Shown here: in pieces, positions 1-6,778 of the stretch
Position numbering within the stretch: position 1 is the first letter of the stretch
Layout of the letters: each line of letters begins with the position of its first letter
DNA from: Rhizobiales bacterium CCH10-E5
Lineage (GTDB): Bacteria; Pseudomonadota; Alphaproteobacteria; Rhizobiales; Beijerinckiaceae
NCBI GenBank assembly: GCA_001556125.1
Contig: LSIG01000012.1
Span: forward strand, 1 to 13,397
Reading direction: 5' to 3'
Length of the DNA: 13,397 bases
The notes under the pieces: model-generated
What the model saw: only the letters and a program-made list of their open reading frames with translations
Told to the model about the DNA's origin: nothing
Database searches by the model: none
Made by a program: the position numbers and the translations under genes

Positions 1-3000
1 GCCTTCGGTCGCGCGGCGGCCGAATAGGCCGGGTAGCGCTCGCGATAGGCCTGCATGAAGTCGGACAGGTTGTCGGCGCCGGCGGCGGCCGCGGCGCGCG
101 CCATCTCGCGGATGTCGGCGGCCTTGGATCGGTTCGCGCCTGTGACGAATGCGAAAGTGCGGGCATCCGTGCTCTGCGCCATCTTGGTGGCGAACTTGCT
201 CCGAAGCCGGTCGAGCGAGAGCCCCTCATCGGCCATGACATAGGAGATCGCGGCGCGCATGACGTCGCCGCGCTGGCTGTCGGTGAGCGGAGTCTCACCC
301 CGCCAGGCCTCGTCGAGCATGCGCTCATGCGCTTCGCCCGCCTCGCGCCAGCGCCGTCCGGTCCAGTAGATGTCGGCGCGCAGCCGGTCGATCTCCGGAC
401 CGCGCTCGACCTCGAGCAGATCGAGCGCCTGGTCGGTGCGGGAGAGATCGGAGAGGGCCTTGGCCTCCAGCAGCAGCCGGGCGCGCTTGACGTCGGCCGG
501 CAGCTCGACGAGCCGGGTCGTGTTCAGGGCCCGCAGCGCGTCGGCCGGCTTGTTGTTCATCAGATTGACCATGGCGAGCCGCGCCGCGACCGTGGAGCGC
601 GCCGCACCGGTCAGGCGGCGGTCGATCTGATAGCGCAGGATCTCGCCGGCCTGGTCGAGCAGATCGAGCGCGACGAGCCGGTCGGCCAGCAGGCGGGTGA
701 TCTCGTCGCCGCGACGGCCGGCCGGGAGGAACTCGCGGAAATCGTAGAACAGCGCCAGCGCGTCGATGCGCGACAGATCGTCGATGCCGCGGCCGGCGAA
801 GAGATCGGCGAAGCGCTGGGCCGTCTCATCCTGCATCCGGCGCGTGATCGGATGCTCGGGGAAGGTCTCGGCGGCCCGGCGCGCGACCTGGAAGGCGTCG
901 CGCCAGCGCTTGGCGTCGGCATAGATCCGGCCGAGCTCGCCCAGCGTCTCGATCTCGAGTTCGCCGCCGCGCCAGATCATCGAGACCGTCTCGAGCCGCG
1001 CCAGCGCCTCGTCGGCATTGATGTCGTTGCGCTTCTCGGCCTGGACGAGGCGTACCGCGCGCAGCTGCGCCTCGGCCGCGACCGGGCGGCTGCGCGCCTC
1101 GAAGAGCGGACGATAGCCCGCGAGCGCATTGTCCGGGCGTCCCGCGCCGTCGTCCACCATCGCCCGCAGCAGGGCGATCTCCTCCTGATCGACCAGGTCG
1201 GGCCGCATTCCCGCCAGCGCGTCGATCTCGCGTTCGGCGATGGTCAGGTCGTTGAGCGCCAGCGCCGAGCGGGCCTTGGCCGCGCGCAAGGGCGCCTGCA
1301 GCTCGGGCGGGTAGCGGTCGAGGATGGCTTCCCCGCGCCGGAAGCCGAGCAGAGCGGGGCTGTGCAGGCCGCGGCGCTGGTCGACGAGCGCGCGCCAGAG
1401 CCCGGTTTCCGGATCGTCCTTGATCGCGGGGGCCTCGAAAGCGGCGGCGGCATCCTGATGCCGGTGCATCTGCGCCGCGATCAGCCCCTTCAGGAAGAGG
1501 GCCTCGCGGTTGCGCCGCATGCTCGGATCGTCGGCGAGGAGGGCCATCAGAGGGCCCTTGGCTTCTGCCATTAGTCCGTTGGCCGCGTAGAAGCGCGCCA
1601 GGGCCAGGCGCTTCTCGGATTTGCGGGCCCGCGAGGCGCCGATGACCTCGCGCTGGAGCATGCGCTCATGGTCGCGCACCGAGTCGACGACGAGCTTCGA
1701 CCAGGCGTCCGGGTCGATCAGCGGCGTGCGGGCGGCCATGGCCTCGGCCTCGCCGGTCTTCTCGGGCTGGTCCACGTTCAGCGTGACGGTGAGCCCGCCG
1801 CTGCGACCGATACGGACCTGCTCGGTGCCCGCCTGGACCACGACATCGTCCGAGCGTGGCATCACGACCAGCCCCTGCGTGGTCGGCAGCAGGCTGAATT
1901 CGACGAAATGATAGGGCTTGGCGGTGACGCGCACCGGCGCGGTGGCGGTGGCAACGGCGAGGGGCAGGCCGGAGGGGCCGGGCTCGAGCCAATGCACGCC
2001 GGTCATGCCGCGCAGCGGCACAGCGACCATGGTCTGTCCCCGCTCGTCGACGCCCCGCGCCGGAGCCAGCGGCTCGGAGGGCCTGCCGCCCTGATCGCCG
2101 AAGCCGAGAGACCAGGTGTTGCCATCGTCGAAGAGGCGCGTCAGCGGTTGGCCCGCCAGCCGCAGCCGCACCAGCACGACGCGGCCCTCGCGGGTGACGG
2201 TCGCGTCCTCGATCAGCTGCGGCAGCAGCCCCTTGAGTTCGGCGGGGTCGAGCGTGTCGCGGGTGTCAAAGACAAGCGTGGCGATGCCGCCATCGGAGAA
2301 GCCGGCCGCGCCGGTCGGCCGCGGGAAGCGGAAATCGAGCCGGTTGCCGGAAGCCGCGATCCTGACCGGCTGGGGCGCAGGATCGACGGGCGGTGCGACC
2401 ACGGCCGGGGGCGGGCTTGCCGCGGCCGGGGCTGCAGGCGGCGCCGCCGGCTTGTCGCCAGCCGGTGCCGCGCGGTCGGGCGCCGGGGAAGAAGCCGGGA
2501 CGGCTGCCGCGCCGGCCGGCGTCTGCGCCGCCGCCAGGAGTGCGGCCACCGGATCGGGCGCCGCCTGCGCCTGACCCGCCGGCTTGAGGAGATCGACCGT
2601 GAGCCCGTCCTCGTCGCTGAAGCTGCGGATCTGCCAGCTCTTGGGCATGGCGATCGCGACGGTGGTCGTGGCTGGGCCGGTATCGTGCGAGCGCAGCGCG
2701 ATGCCGTCCGGCAGCGCGTCCTTGATCGCGCCGGGATCGACCGCGAGCGCCTTGTCGAAGGTCAGCGTCAGCAGGCCGTCGTTCAGAGCGGAGGCGAGCT
2801 TCGTCTCCGGCGGCACGTTGAAGATCAGCCGCTCCAGCGTCGGCAGGCTGGCGGTACGCAGCCCGAGCGGGCGGCGGACAGCCTGGTTGGCGCGGGCGGC
2901 CTCGCGGGCGCGGCTCTCCGCCAGCCGCAGTCGTTCCGAGATTTCGGCGATGACCTCCGGCGGCGGGCCGGGCAGGACGCCCTTCCAGTTCTCCGGCAGC

Positions 3001-3386
3001 AGGTCGATGAAGGCGCGCTCGCCGGCCTCGATCAGATTGGCGCGGTAAGGCTGGGCGAGGGCGAGGCGCATGCCGCGCCCGTCGGGATCGACACGGGCGA
3101 TCGAGACATAGGCCGGCAGCTCGCGGGCGATCTTGGCGACGTCGACCCGGACGCTGGATCCGAAGGCGACGACGAGGACGCCGTTGGAGACGCGAATGCG
3201 CGTCTGCGTCGGTTCGTCGAAGGTCAGCGCGATGCGCCCGAACCCCGGCGGCATCACCTCGCCGCGCAGCGTCGCGCTGGCGGCCAGCGCCGGCGCGCCG
3301 AGGCCGGCAGCGGCGGCGAGGGCCGCAAGGCCGATGCCGAAGGCGAGGGAACGCGGAAGACGCAAAGCCGGACACTCACGCAACAC
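1..3386 (-). CDS. Large exported beta-domain/TPR-like protein of the fliLM operon, C-terminal end outside window
   Basis: The frame stays open from 3386 to the window edge (over 1,120 residues), so the stop lies to the left. The start is GTG at 3386 (TTG at 3383 is an alternative); no in-frame ATG exists between these and the upstream stop. Residues 1-37 form a Sec signal peptide (Arg-containing start, Ala/Leu core, ALAAS end), so the protein is probably periplasmic. Three beta-rich segments follow, about 38-135, 184-268 and 340-435, with AMIN-like phrases such as RIALTFDEPTQTRIRV and LLTLTFDKAL. An Ala/Pro-rich linker (about 269-339) precedes the third. From about residue 560 the protein is helical and TPR-like (for example LARFYAANGLMAEAKGPLMA, ALAGYRPLFEARSRPVAAEA). 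Such genes are usually annotated only as TPR proteins next to motE/fliM in Hyphomicrobiales. The function is unknown; a periplasmic scaffold for flagellar placement or stators is inference. The AMIN comparison is by eye. Confidence 0.8.
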   Translation of the reverse strand, partial: MLRECPALRLPRSLAFGIGLAALAAAAGLGAPALAASATLRGEVMPPGFGRIALTFDEPTQTRIRVSNGVLVVAFGSSVRVDVAKIARELPAYVSIARVDPDGRGMRLALAQPYRANLIEAGERAFIDLLPENWKGVLPGPPPEVIAEISERLRLAESRAREAARANQAVRRPLGLRTASLPTLERLIFNVPPETKLASALNDGLLTLTFDKALAVDPGAIKDALPDGIALRSHDTGPATTTVAIAMPKSWQIRSFSDEDGLTVDLLKPAGQAQAAPDPVAALLAAAQTPAGAAAVPASSPAPDRAAPAGDKPAAPPAAPAAASPPPAVVAPPVDPAPQPVRIAASGNRLDFRFPRPTGAAGFSDGGIATLVFDTRDTLDPAELKGLLPQLIEDATVTREGRVVLVRLRLAGQPLTRLFDDGNTWSLGFGDQGGRPSEPLAPARGVDERGQTMVAVPLRGMTGVHWLEPGPSGLPLAVATATAPVRVTAKPYHFVEFSLLPTTQGLVVMPRSDDVVVQAGTEQVRIGRSGGLTVTLNVDQPEKTGEAEAMAARTPLIDPDAWSKLVVDSVRDHERMLQREVIGASRARKSEKRLALARFYAANGLMAEAKGPLMALLADDPSMRRNREALFLKGLIAAQMHRHQDAAAAFEAPAIKDDPETGLWRALVDQRRGLHSPALLGFRRGEAILDRYPPELQAPLRAAKARSALALNDLTIAEREIDALAGMRPDLVDQEEIALLRAMVDDGAGRPDNALAGYRPLFEARSRPVAAEAQLRAVRLVQAEKRNDINADEALARLETVSMIWRGGELEIETLGELGRIYADAKRWRDAFQVARRAAETFPEHPITRRMQDETAQRFADLFAGRGIDDLSRIDALALFYDFREFLPAGRRGDEITRLLADRLVALDLLDQAGEILRYQIDRRLTGAARSTVAARLAMVNLMNNKPADALRALNTTRLVELPADVKRARLLLEAKALSDLSRTDQALDLLEVERGPEIDRLRADIYWTGRRWREAGEAHERMLDEAWRGETPLTDSQRGDVMRAAISYVMADEGLSLDRLRSKFATKMAQSTDARTFAFVTGANRSKAADIREMARAAAAAGADNLSDFMQAYRERYPAYSAAARPK

Positions 3387-3444
3387 GACATGGTCGGAGC
3401 GGCCGGACGGACCACCCCGATCGGCGCAGGCTAGCGCGTCAAGG

Positions 3445-3459
3445 ATAACGGTGCGTTAA
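3445..3459 (-). promoter_or_regulatory. Near-consensus CtrA box upstream of the large TPR-like gene
   Basis: On the minus strand this reads TTAA-CGCACCG-TTAT, one mismatch from the CtrA consensus TTAA-N7-TTAA. It lies 59-73 bases upstream of the GTG at 3386, a similar distance to the perfect box upstream of fliL. It sits in the 86-bp gap after motE, so the large gene may have its own CtrA-dependent promoter in addition to read-through from fliL. No clear -10 element was identified. Confidence 0.55.
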
Positions 3460-3472
3460 GGGCTGGCCCTGC

Positions 3473-4309
3473 TCAGCGCCGTCGCGGCGCGGGGGCGATG
3501 GCGGGCAGCTCGGTGCTCGGCAGTGCCGTCGCGTCGACCGCGACGCGCTCGGTCGCGCCGTTGCGGGCGAGGTTAGCCAGCGCGACGGTGAGCTTCTCGG
3601 CCCGGTCTGGCGACATGGCGGCCAGCACTTCGGACATCTTGCGCGGGTTCATCTGCTGGACGACGGGCACGAGCACGTCGAGCCCGAGCCGGTCGAAGAC
3701 GCGGGCGGCGTCCTTCGGCTTCATCGCCTCATACATGATGACGAGGTTCTTGATCGCCTTGCTCTCCTCACCCGGCGGCTTGGCGCCCGGGCCGCCGCCG
3801 GCCTTTGTCTCCAGCTCCTTGAGGTCGCCGACGCGGCTGTCGAGCTTCTTCTCGGCGGTGTCGAGCAGGCGCTCGCGCATCTCGAGTTCGCGCATGCGCG
3901 CGTCGATCTCCTCGCGGCGCTCGCCGAGGCGCTCCAGCAGCGCCCGCTCGGCCGGAGAGACCGGCGGGGCGGTGCCATTGATGATCGCGGCCTTGTTGAG
4001 CGGATTGGCCGCGCGCGCGGCCTCCGCCTTCGCTTCGGCCTCGGCCTTCTCTTTCTCCTTGTCCTTCTTCTCGGGCTTGTCGACGGAGCCGGTCGTCTCG
4101 GGATCGAGAATGGCGCCGAGTCGCGCCGCGCCGCTGCCTTCTGCAGAAGGTTTTTGCGCCGGGGCGGAGGCGGGCGTGTTCGCCAGCAGCAGGCCGCTGG
4201 AGGGGATGGTTCCGGGATAGGGCTCCGCCATCCAGGCGAACAGCTTCAGCGCCAGGAGAGCCATGGCGCCGAGGATGACGGCCGGGAGAAGGCGGGGCCT
4301 CTCGATCAC
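3473..4309 (-). CDS. motE: MotE-family flagellar protein (MgtE N-domain-like)
   Basis: The product is 278 residues. I chose the GTG at 4309 because it overlaps the stop of the upstream gene as GTGA, has GGAAGG nine bases upstream, and makes the protein begin VIERPRLLPAVILG. A longer in-frame ATG start would read through fliM in the wrong frame. Residues about 7-26 are a membrane anchor. A Lys/Glu/Ala-rich stretch (about 76-100) and a charged coiled coil (about 122-170, with EEIDARMRELEMRERLLD) follow. The C-terminal third (LVIMYEAMKPKDAARVFDRL, then VVQQMNPRKMSEVLAAM) matches the MgtE N-domain-like helical repeat seen in MotE proteins. In Sinorhizobium MotE is described as a periplasmic chaperone for the motor protein MotC; whether that holds here is unknown. 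It is translationally coupled to the gene before it. Confidence 0.85.
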   Translation of the reverse strand: MIERPRLLPAVILGAMALLALKLFAWMAEPYPGTIPSSGLLLANTPASAPAQKPSAEGSGAARLGAILDPETTGSVDKPEKKDKEKEKAEAEAKAEAARAANPLNKAAIINGTAPPVSPAERALLERLGERREEIDARMRELEMRERLLDTAEKKLDSRVGDLKELETKAGGGPGAKPPGEESKAIKNLVIMYEAMKPKDAARVFDRLGLDVLVPVVQQMNPRKMSEVLAAMSPDRAEKLTVALANLARNGATERVAVDATALPSTELPAIAPAPRRR

Positions 4310-4767
4310 GCGGCGTGGCCTTCCAGCCGCCTCGCGGCGCGCGCGCGGATGGCAGCGGCGGACTGGGCGGCACCCGCCAGGCGCGAGACCGGTTCGGGCG
4401 CGGCGACGGGGGCGGGAGCCTCGCCGGTGCGGCCGCCGCCGACCATGCTCGCGGCGCTGACGATCTGGCCGATGCGGTCCATCACCACCTGGCCGGCCTC
4501 GATCTGGGCGGCGAGATCGGCGGCGTAGCGCTCTGCGGTCTGCAGGCGCTCGGCCAGGGTGCGGTCGCAATCGCCGAGCGTCAGCTTCAGCCCGGCGATC
4601 GCGCGCTCGGCGGTGTCGGTGGCGGCGATCAGCGCGCCGACCGTCTGGCGCATCGCGGCCTCGTCCGCCTTCAGGCGCTCGATCCGCTTGGCCAGGACGT
4701 AACAGGTGATGATGGTGGCGACGAGCAGGCTGGCGACCAGCGCATCGGCGATAAGGGTGATCGTCAT
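4306..4767 (-). CDS. Small bitopic coiled-coil flagellar protein, DUF6468/PflI-like
   Basis: The product is 153 residues and starts at ATG 4767, 14 bases after the fliM stop, with AGAGG just upstream. One membrane segment (about residues 6-25, LIADALVASLLVATIITCYV) is followed by a long heptad-rich cytoplasmic or periplasmic helix to about 115, and then an Ala/Pro-rich, disordered tail. Location between fliM and motE, length, and the one-TM-plus-coiled-coil plan fit the DUF6468 family, which I believe includes Caulobacter PflI. PflI is a polar marker that determines where the flagellum is built. That link rests on memory of family and synteny, so no symbol is given. The stop codon overlaps the motE GTG start by GTGA, implying coupled translation. 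Confidence 0.75.
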   Translation of the reverse strand: MTITLIADALVASLLVATIITCYVLAKRIERLKADEAAMRQTVGALIAATDTAERAIAGLKLTLGDCDRTLAERLQTAERYAADLAAQIEAGQVVMDRIGQIVSAASMVGGGRTGEAPAPVAAPEPVSRLAGAAQSAAAIRARAARRLEGHAA

Positions 4768-4781
4768 GCGTGTGCCTCTGC

Positions 4782-5912
4782 TCAGACCGGCTGGCCGTGC
4801 TGGTTGGTGTCGAAGGCCGCGATCGTCGTCTTGGAGCGCCGCAGCGGGCTGACGATCTGGACAGCGATCTTGTCGTCGACCCGGCCGACGCGGCCGTCGC
4901 TGACGACGAAGTCGCCGCAGCGCAGGGAGACGAAGGCATCGGGCTTGGCGTCGAACATCAGCGTGTCGCCGATCTCGAGCTTCATCATCCGCTTCAGCGG
5001 CATCTGCGTCTCGTGCAGCACGCAGGTGACCGGCACCTCGGTCTGCCAGACCTCGGTGGCGAGGTGGTTTTCCCAGATCGGATCGCGCCCGAGCTTCTCA
5101 CCCATGAAGCTTTCGAGCAGCAGATCACGGATCGGCTCGATGGTGGCATAGGGCAGGAGGATGTGCAGCGCGCCGCCGCGGCCCTCCATGTCGAATTTCA
5201 GCTCGACGCGGATGGCGGCGTTGGCGGGCCGCGAGATCGAGACGAAGCGCGGGTTCGACTCGATGCGGTCGATGGTGAAGTTGACCGGCGAAAGCGGCTT
5301 GAAGGCGGCCTCCGCGTCGCCCAGCACCAGCGCGATGACGCGGCGGATCAGGCGGATCTCGATCGAGGTGAAGGGGCGCCCGTCGACGCGCGGCGCCGGC
5401 TGGCCGCGCTTGCCGCCGAACATCGTGTCCATGATCGAGTAGGTCAGCGCCGACTCGATGGTGATCAGGCCGAAATTGTCCCATTCCTCGGCCTTGAAGA
5501 CCGAGAGCATGGCGGGCTGCGAGATCGAGTTGATGTAGTCGCCGAAGCGCACGGAGCGGATGCTCTCCAGCGTGACCTCGACGTTGTCGGTGAAGAAGTT
5601 GCGCAGGCTGGTCGAGAGCAGGCGCACGAGACGCTCGAAGATGATCTCGAGCATCGGCAGGCGTTCATAAGAGACCGAGCCGGAATCGACGATCGCCTGG
5701 ATGCCGTTGCGCTCGTTCTTGTCGTCGCCAGTCGAGAAACCGAGCATCGTGTCGATTTCGTCTTGGCTCATCAGGCGGTCGGTGCCGCCTTCCTGTTCGC
5801 CTTCCTCCTCGACGATGTCGGGCATGGTGGCCCATTCGGCCGCCATGCTCTCGGGGCTCAGGGGCTCGTCCTTGGGAGGGGCGCCCGGATTGTCGCGCTC
5901 GCTCGTGCTCAT
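4782..5912 (-). CDS. fliM: Flagellar motor switch protein FliM
   Basis: FliM is the C-ring protein that binds phospho-CheY and passes the switching signal to FliG and FliN. The product is 376 residues, a little longer than the roughly 330 usual in enterics because about 45 acidic residues precede the CheY-binding helix. That helix is recognisable as MSQDEIDTMLGF at 48-59 (Escherichia coli: LSQAEIDALL near residue 6). The middle domain carries the expected LPMLEIIFERLVRLLSTSLR and TLESIRSVRFGDYINSI blocks. The C-terminal SPOA domain (about 290-365) has VPVTCVLHETQMPLKRMMKL and SLRCGDFV. Start is ATG 5912. A 60-bp gap separates it from fliL with no promoter seen, so it is co-transcribed. fliN and fliG are not in this window. 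Confidence 0.97.
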   Translation of the reverse strand: MSTSERDNPGAPPKDEPLSPESMAAEWATMPDIVEEEGEQEGGTDRLMSQDEIDTMLGFSTGDDKNERNGIQAIVDSGSVSYERLPMLEIIFERLVRLLSTSLRNFFTDNVEVTLESIRSVRFGDYINSISQPAMLSVFKAEEWDNFGLITIESALTYSIMDTMFGGKRGQPAPRVDGRPFTSIEIRLIRRVIALVLGDAEAAFKPLSPVNFTIDRIESNPRFVSISRPANAAIRVELKFDMEGRGGALHILLPYATIEPIRDLLLESFMGEKLGRDPIWENHLATEVWQTEVPVTCVLHETQMPLKRMMKLEIGDTLMFDAKPDAFVSLRCGDFVVSDGRVGRVDDKIAVQIVSPLRRSKTTIAAFDTNQHGQPV

Positions 5913-5972
5913 GATGCTGTCGTCGTTTCCGTCACTGTGTCTGCGCGGCGGCCGCGGCCGGGGTCGTCCGTC

Positions 5973-6491
5973 TCACTGGACGAGCAATTCCTTGAACAGC
6001 ACCGCATCGACCTTCGCGGGCGAGACGGTGACGTTGACGCGGCGCAGCAGCTCCTCGCGGAGGCGATACATGCCGGCCGAGCCCTCGAGATCGGCGGGGC
6101 GCAGCTCGCGCAGGAAAACCTGGAAGGCGTCCTCGACGCGCGGCAGCAGCGGCTTGATCTCGTCGGCGACCTTGGCGTCGGCGGCCTCGAGCACGACCTT
6201 GATCTTGATGACCGGCTGGCGCTCTTGCTGCGGGCCACCGGTGATGCCGACCAGCATGTCCTTCATCTCGACGAAGCTGACCGGCTTCTTGACGTTCTTG
6301 GCCGCCTCCGCCGCCGCGAGCTGCTCGGCCGAGGGCTTCTTCAGGAAGAAGAACCAGCCCGCGCCGCCGCCGCCCGCCAGCAGCACCACGCCGGCGACGA
6401 TCAGGATCAGCATCTTCTTTTTCTTGCCGCCGCCTTCGGCCGCGCCCTCTGCGGGGGCGCCGTCCTCGTCGGCCTTGGGCTTCTTCGCCAT
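5973..6491 (-). CDS. fliL: Flagellar basal body-associated protein FliL
   Basis: FliL is an inner-membrane, single-pass protein that rings the stator units around the basal body. I chose ATG 6491, giving 172 residues beginning MAKKPKADEDGAP. An upstream in-frame ATG at 6545 would add 18 residues with no family character and would crowd the control region. A Lys-rich cytoplasmic tail (KKKK, about 23-26) precedes one membrane segment (about 27-50, including ILIVAGVVLLAGGGGAGWFF). The periplasmic domain contains FVEMKDMLVGITG, VIKIKVVLEAADAKVADEI and the C-terminal RVNVTVSPAKVDAVLFKELL block typical of FliL. It is first in the operon, downstream of a perfect CtrA box. Confidence 0.95.
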   Translation of the reverse strand: MAKKPKADEDGAPAEGAAEGGGKKKKMLILIVAGVVLLAGGGGAGWFFFLKKPSAEQLAAAEAAKNVKKPVSFVEMKDMLVGITGGPQQERQPVIKIKVVLEAADAKVADEIKPLLPRVEDAFQVFLRELRPADLEGSAGMYRLREELLRRVNVTVSPAKVDAVLFKELLVQ

Positions 6492-6560
6492 CGCTGCATG
6501 CCCCGGACTGCGCTGCGGACCGCCCGCGGCGGACCGTTGAAACACCCTGAACAGTCACGG

Positions 6561-6575
6561 TTAACGCGTCGTTAA
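6561..6575 (-). promoter_or_regulatory. Perfect CtrA binding box of the fliL operon
   Basis: On the minus strand the sequence is TTAACGACGCGTTAAC: TTAA, seven bases, then TTAAC, the full consensus for the alphaproteobacterial cell-cycle regulator CtrA. It sits 70-84 bases upstream of the fliL start, a sensible distance for a box overlapping a -35 region with a 5' leader of some 35-40 bases. Caulobacter fliLM is a known CtrA-controlled class II operon, so the match is coherent. AT-rich 15-mers like this are rare in such GC-rich DNA. Confidence 0.8.
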
Positions 6576-6579
6576 GGAG

Positions 6580-6592
6580 GGCAATTTCTGCC
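6580..6592. promoter_or_regulatory. Dyad GGCA-N5-TGCC, possible enhancer (FlbD/ftr-like)
   Basis: GGCA-ATTTC-TGCC is a short inverted repeat about 100 bases upstream of the sigma-54 -24 element, the distance at which bacterial enhancer-binding proteins usually act. Caulobacter FlbD sites have GGC/GCC dyads, but I do not recall the consensus well enough to claim a match. It could be chance. Confidence 0.25.
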
Positions 6593-6682
6593 GGGTCGAT
6601 CTTGCCTGCCCGGCCGCTCCTGCAGGGCTGCTGCTTTGGCGAAAAGAAGGGAAATCTCAACGTAAACAGCATGATAGCCGCT

Positions 6683-6690
6683 TTAACCAT
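6683..6690 (+). promoter_or_regulatory. CtrA half-site TTAACCAT beside the sigma-54 promoter
   Basis: TTAACCAT is the extended CtrA half-site. It ends two bases before the sigma-54 TGGCACG element. Bound CtrA would sit against or under sigma-54 polymerase, so repression or timing of flgF transcription is possible. Only one half-site is present, which lowers confidence. Confidence 0.45.
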
Positions 6691-6692
6691 AC

Positions 6693-6707
6693 TGGCACGC
6701 GGCTTGC
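6693..6707 (+). promoter_or_regulatory. Sigma-54 (RpoN) promoter of the flgF operon
   Basis: TGGCACG-CGGC-TTGC matches the sigma-54 consensus at every defined position. The GG (6694-6695) and GC (6706-6707) are separated by exactly ten bases. Transcription would begin near 6718, leaving a leader of about 60 bases before the flgF start. Known parallel: Caulobacter rod, hook and ring operons are sigma-54 class III genes that need the activator FlbD. Confidence 0.85.
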
Positions 6708-6765
6708 GGCTGGGATGGCGTGGCTGCTGCGCTGGGGAGCGTCGAAGCGGCCGCGGAACAGAATC

Positions 6766-6770
6766 GGGAG
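6766..6770 (+). promoter_or_regulatory. Ribosome binding site fixing the GTG start of flgF
   Basis: GGGAG lies eight bases before the GTG at 6779. It supports that start over the upstream in-frame ATG at 6602, which would place the start upstream of the sigma-54 promoter. Confidence 0.7.
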
Positions 6771-6778
6771 ACCATGCC

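Noticed and set aside
2266..3375. 369-residue minus-strand frame starting with ATG at 3375
   Set aside because: Arg/Ala/Gly-rich shadow in another frame of the same strand; the real frame starts at GTG 3386 and runs off the window.
1668..3434. Long plus-strand frames (327-1574 and 1668-3434) antisense to the large TPR-like gene
   Set aside because: GC-rich shadow frames with Arg/Gly/Gln-rich sequence and no domains; the minus frame has a signal peptide and ordered beta and helical blocks.
4770..6575. 601-residue plus-strand open frame antisense to fliM and fliL
   Set aside because: Composed of Asp/Arg/Ala/Leu shadow sequence; the minus strand has unmistakable FliM and FliL motifs with good starts.
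6580..6596. Sigma-54-like CGGCAGAAATTGC on the minus strand toward fliL
   Set aside because: Only eight bases separate GG and GC instead of ten, so it is not a usable sigma-54 promoter.
6761..6765. GAATC (GANTC) CcrM methylation site before flgF
   Set aside because: One GANTC in about 290 bases is near chance and no cluster was seen; not enough to infer methylation control.
6602..6778. N-terminal extension of FlgF from ATG 6602
   Set aside because: It would begin upstream of the sigma-54 promoter, lacks rod-protein character, and the GTG at 6779 has a good ribosome site and the canonical FlgF beginning.
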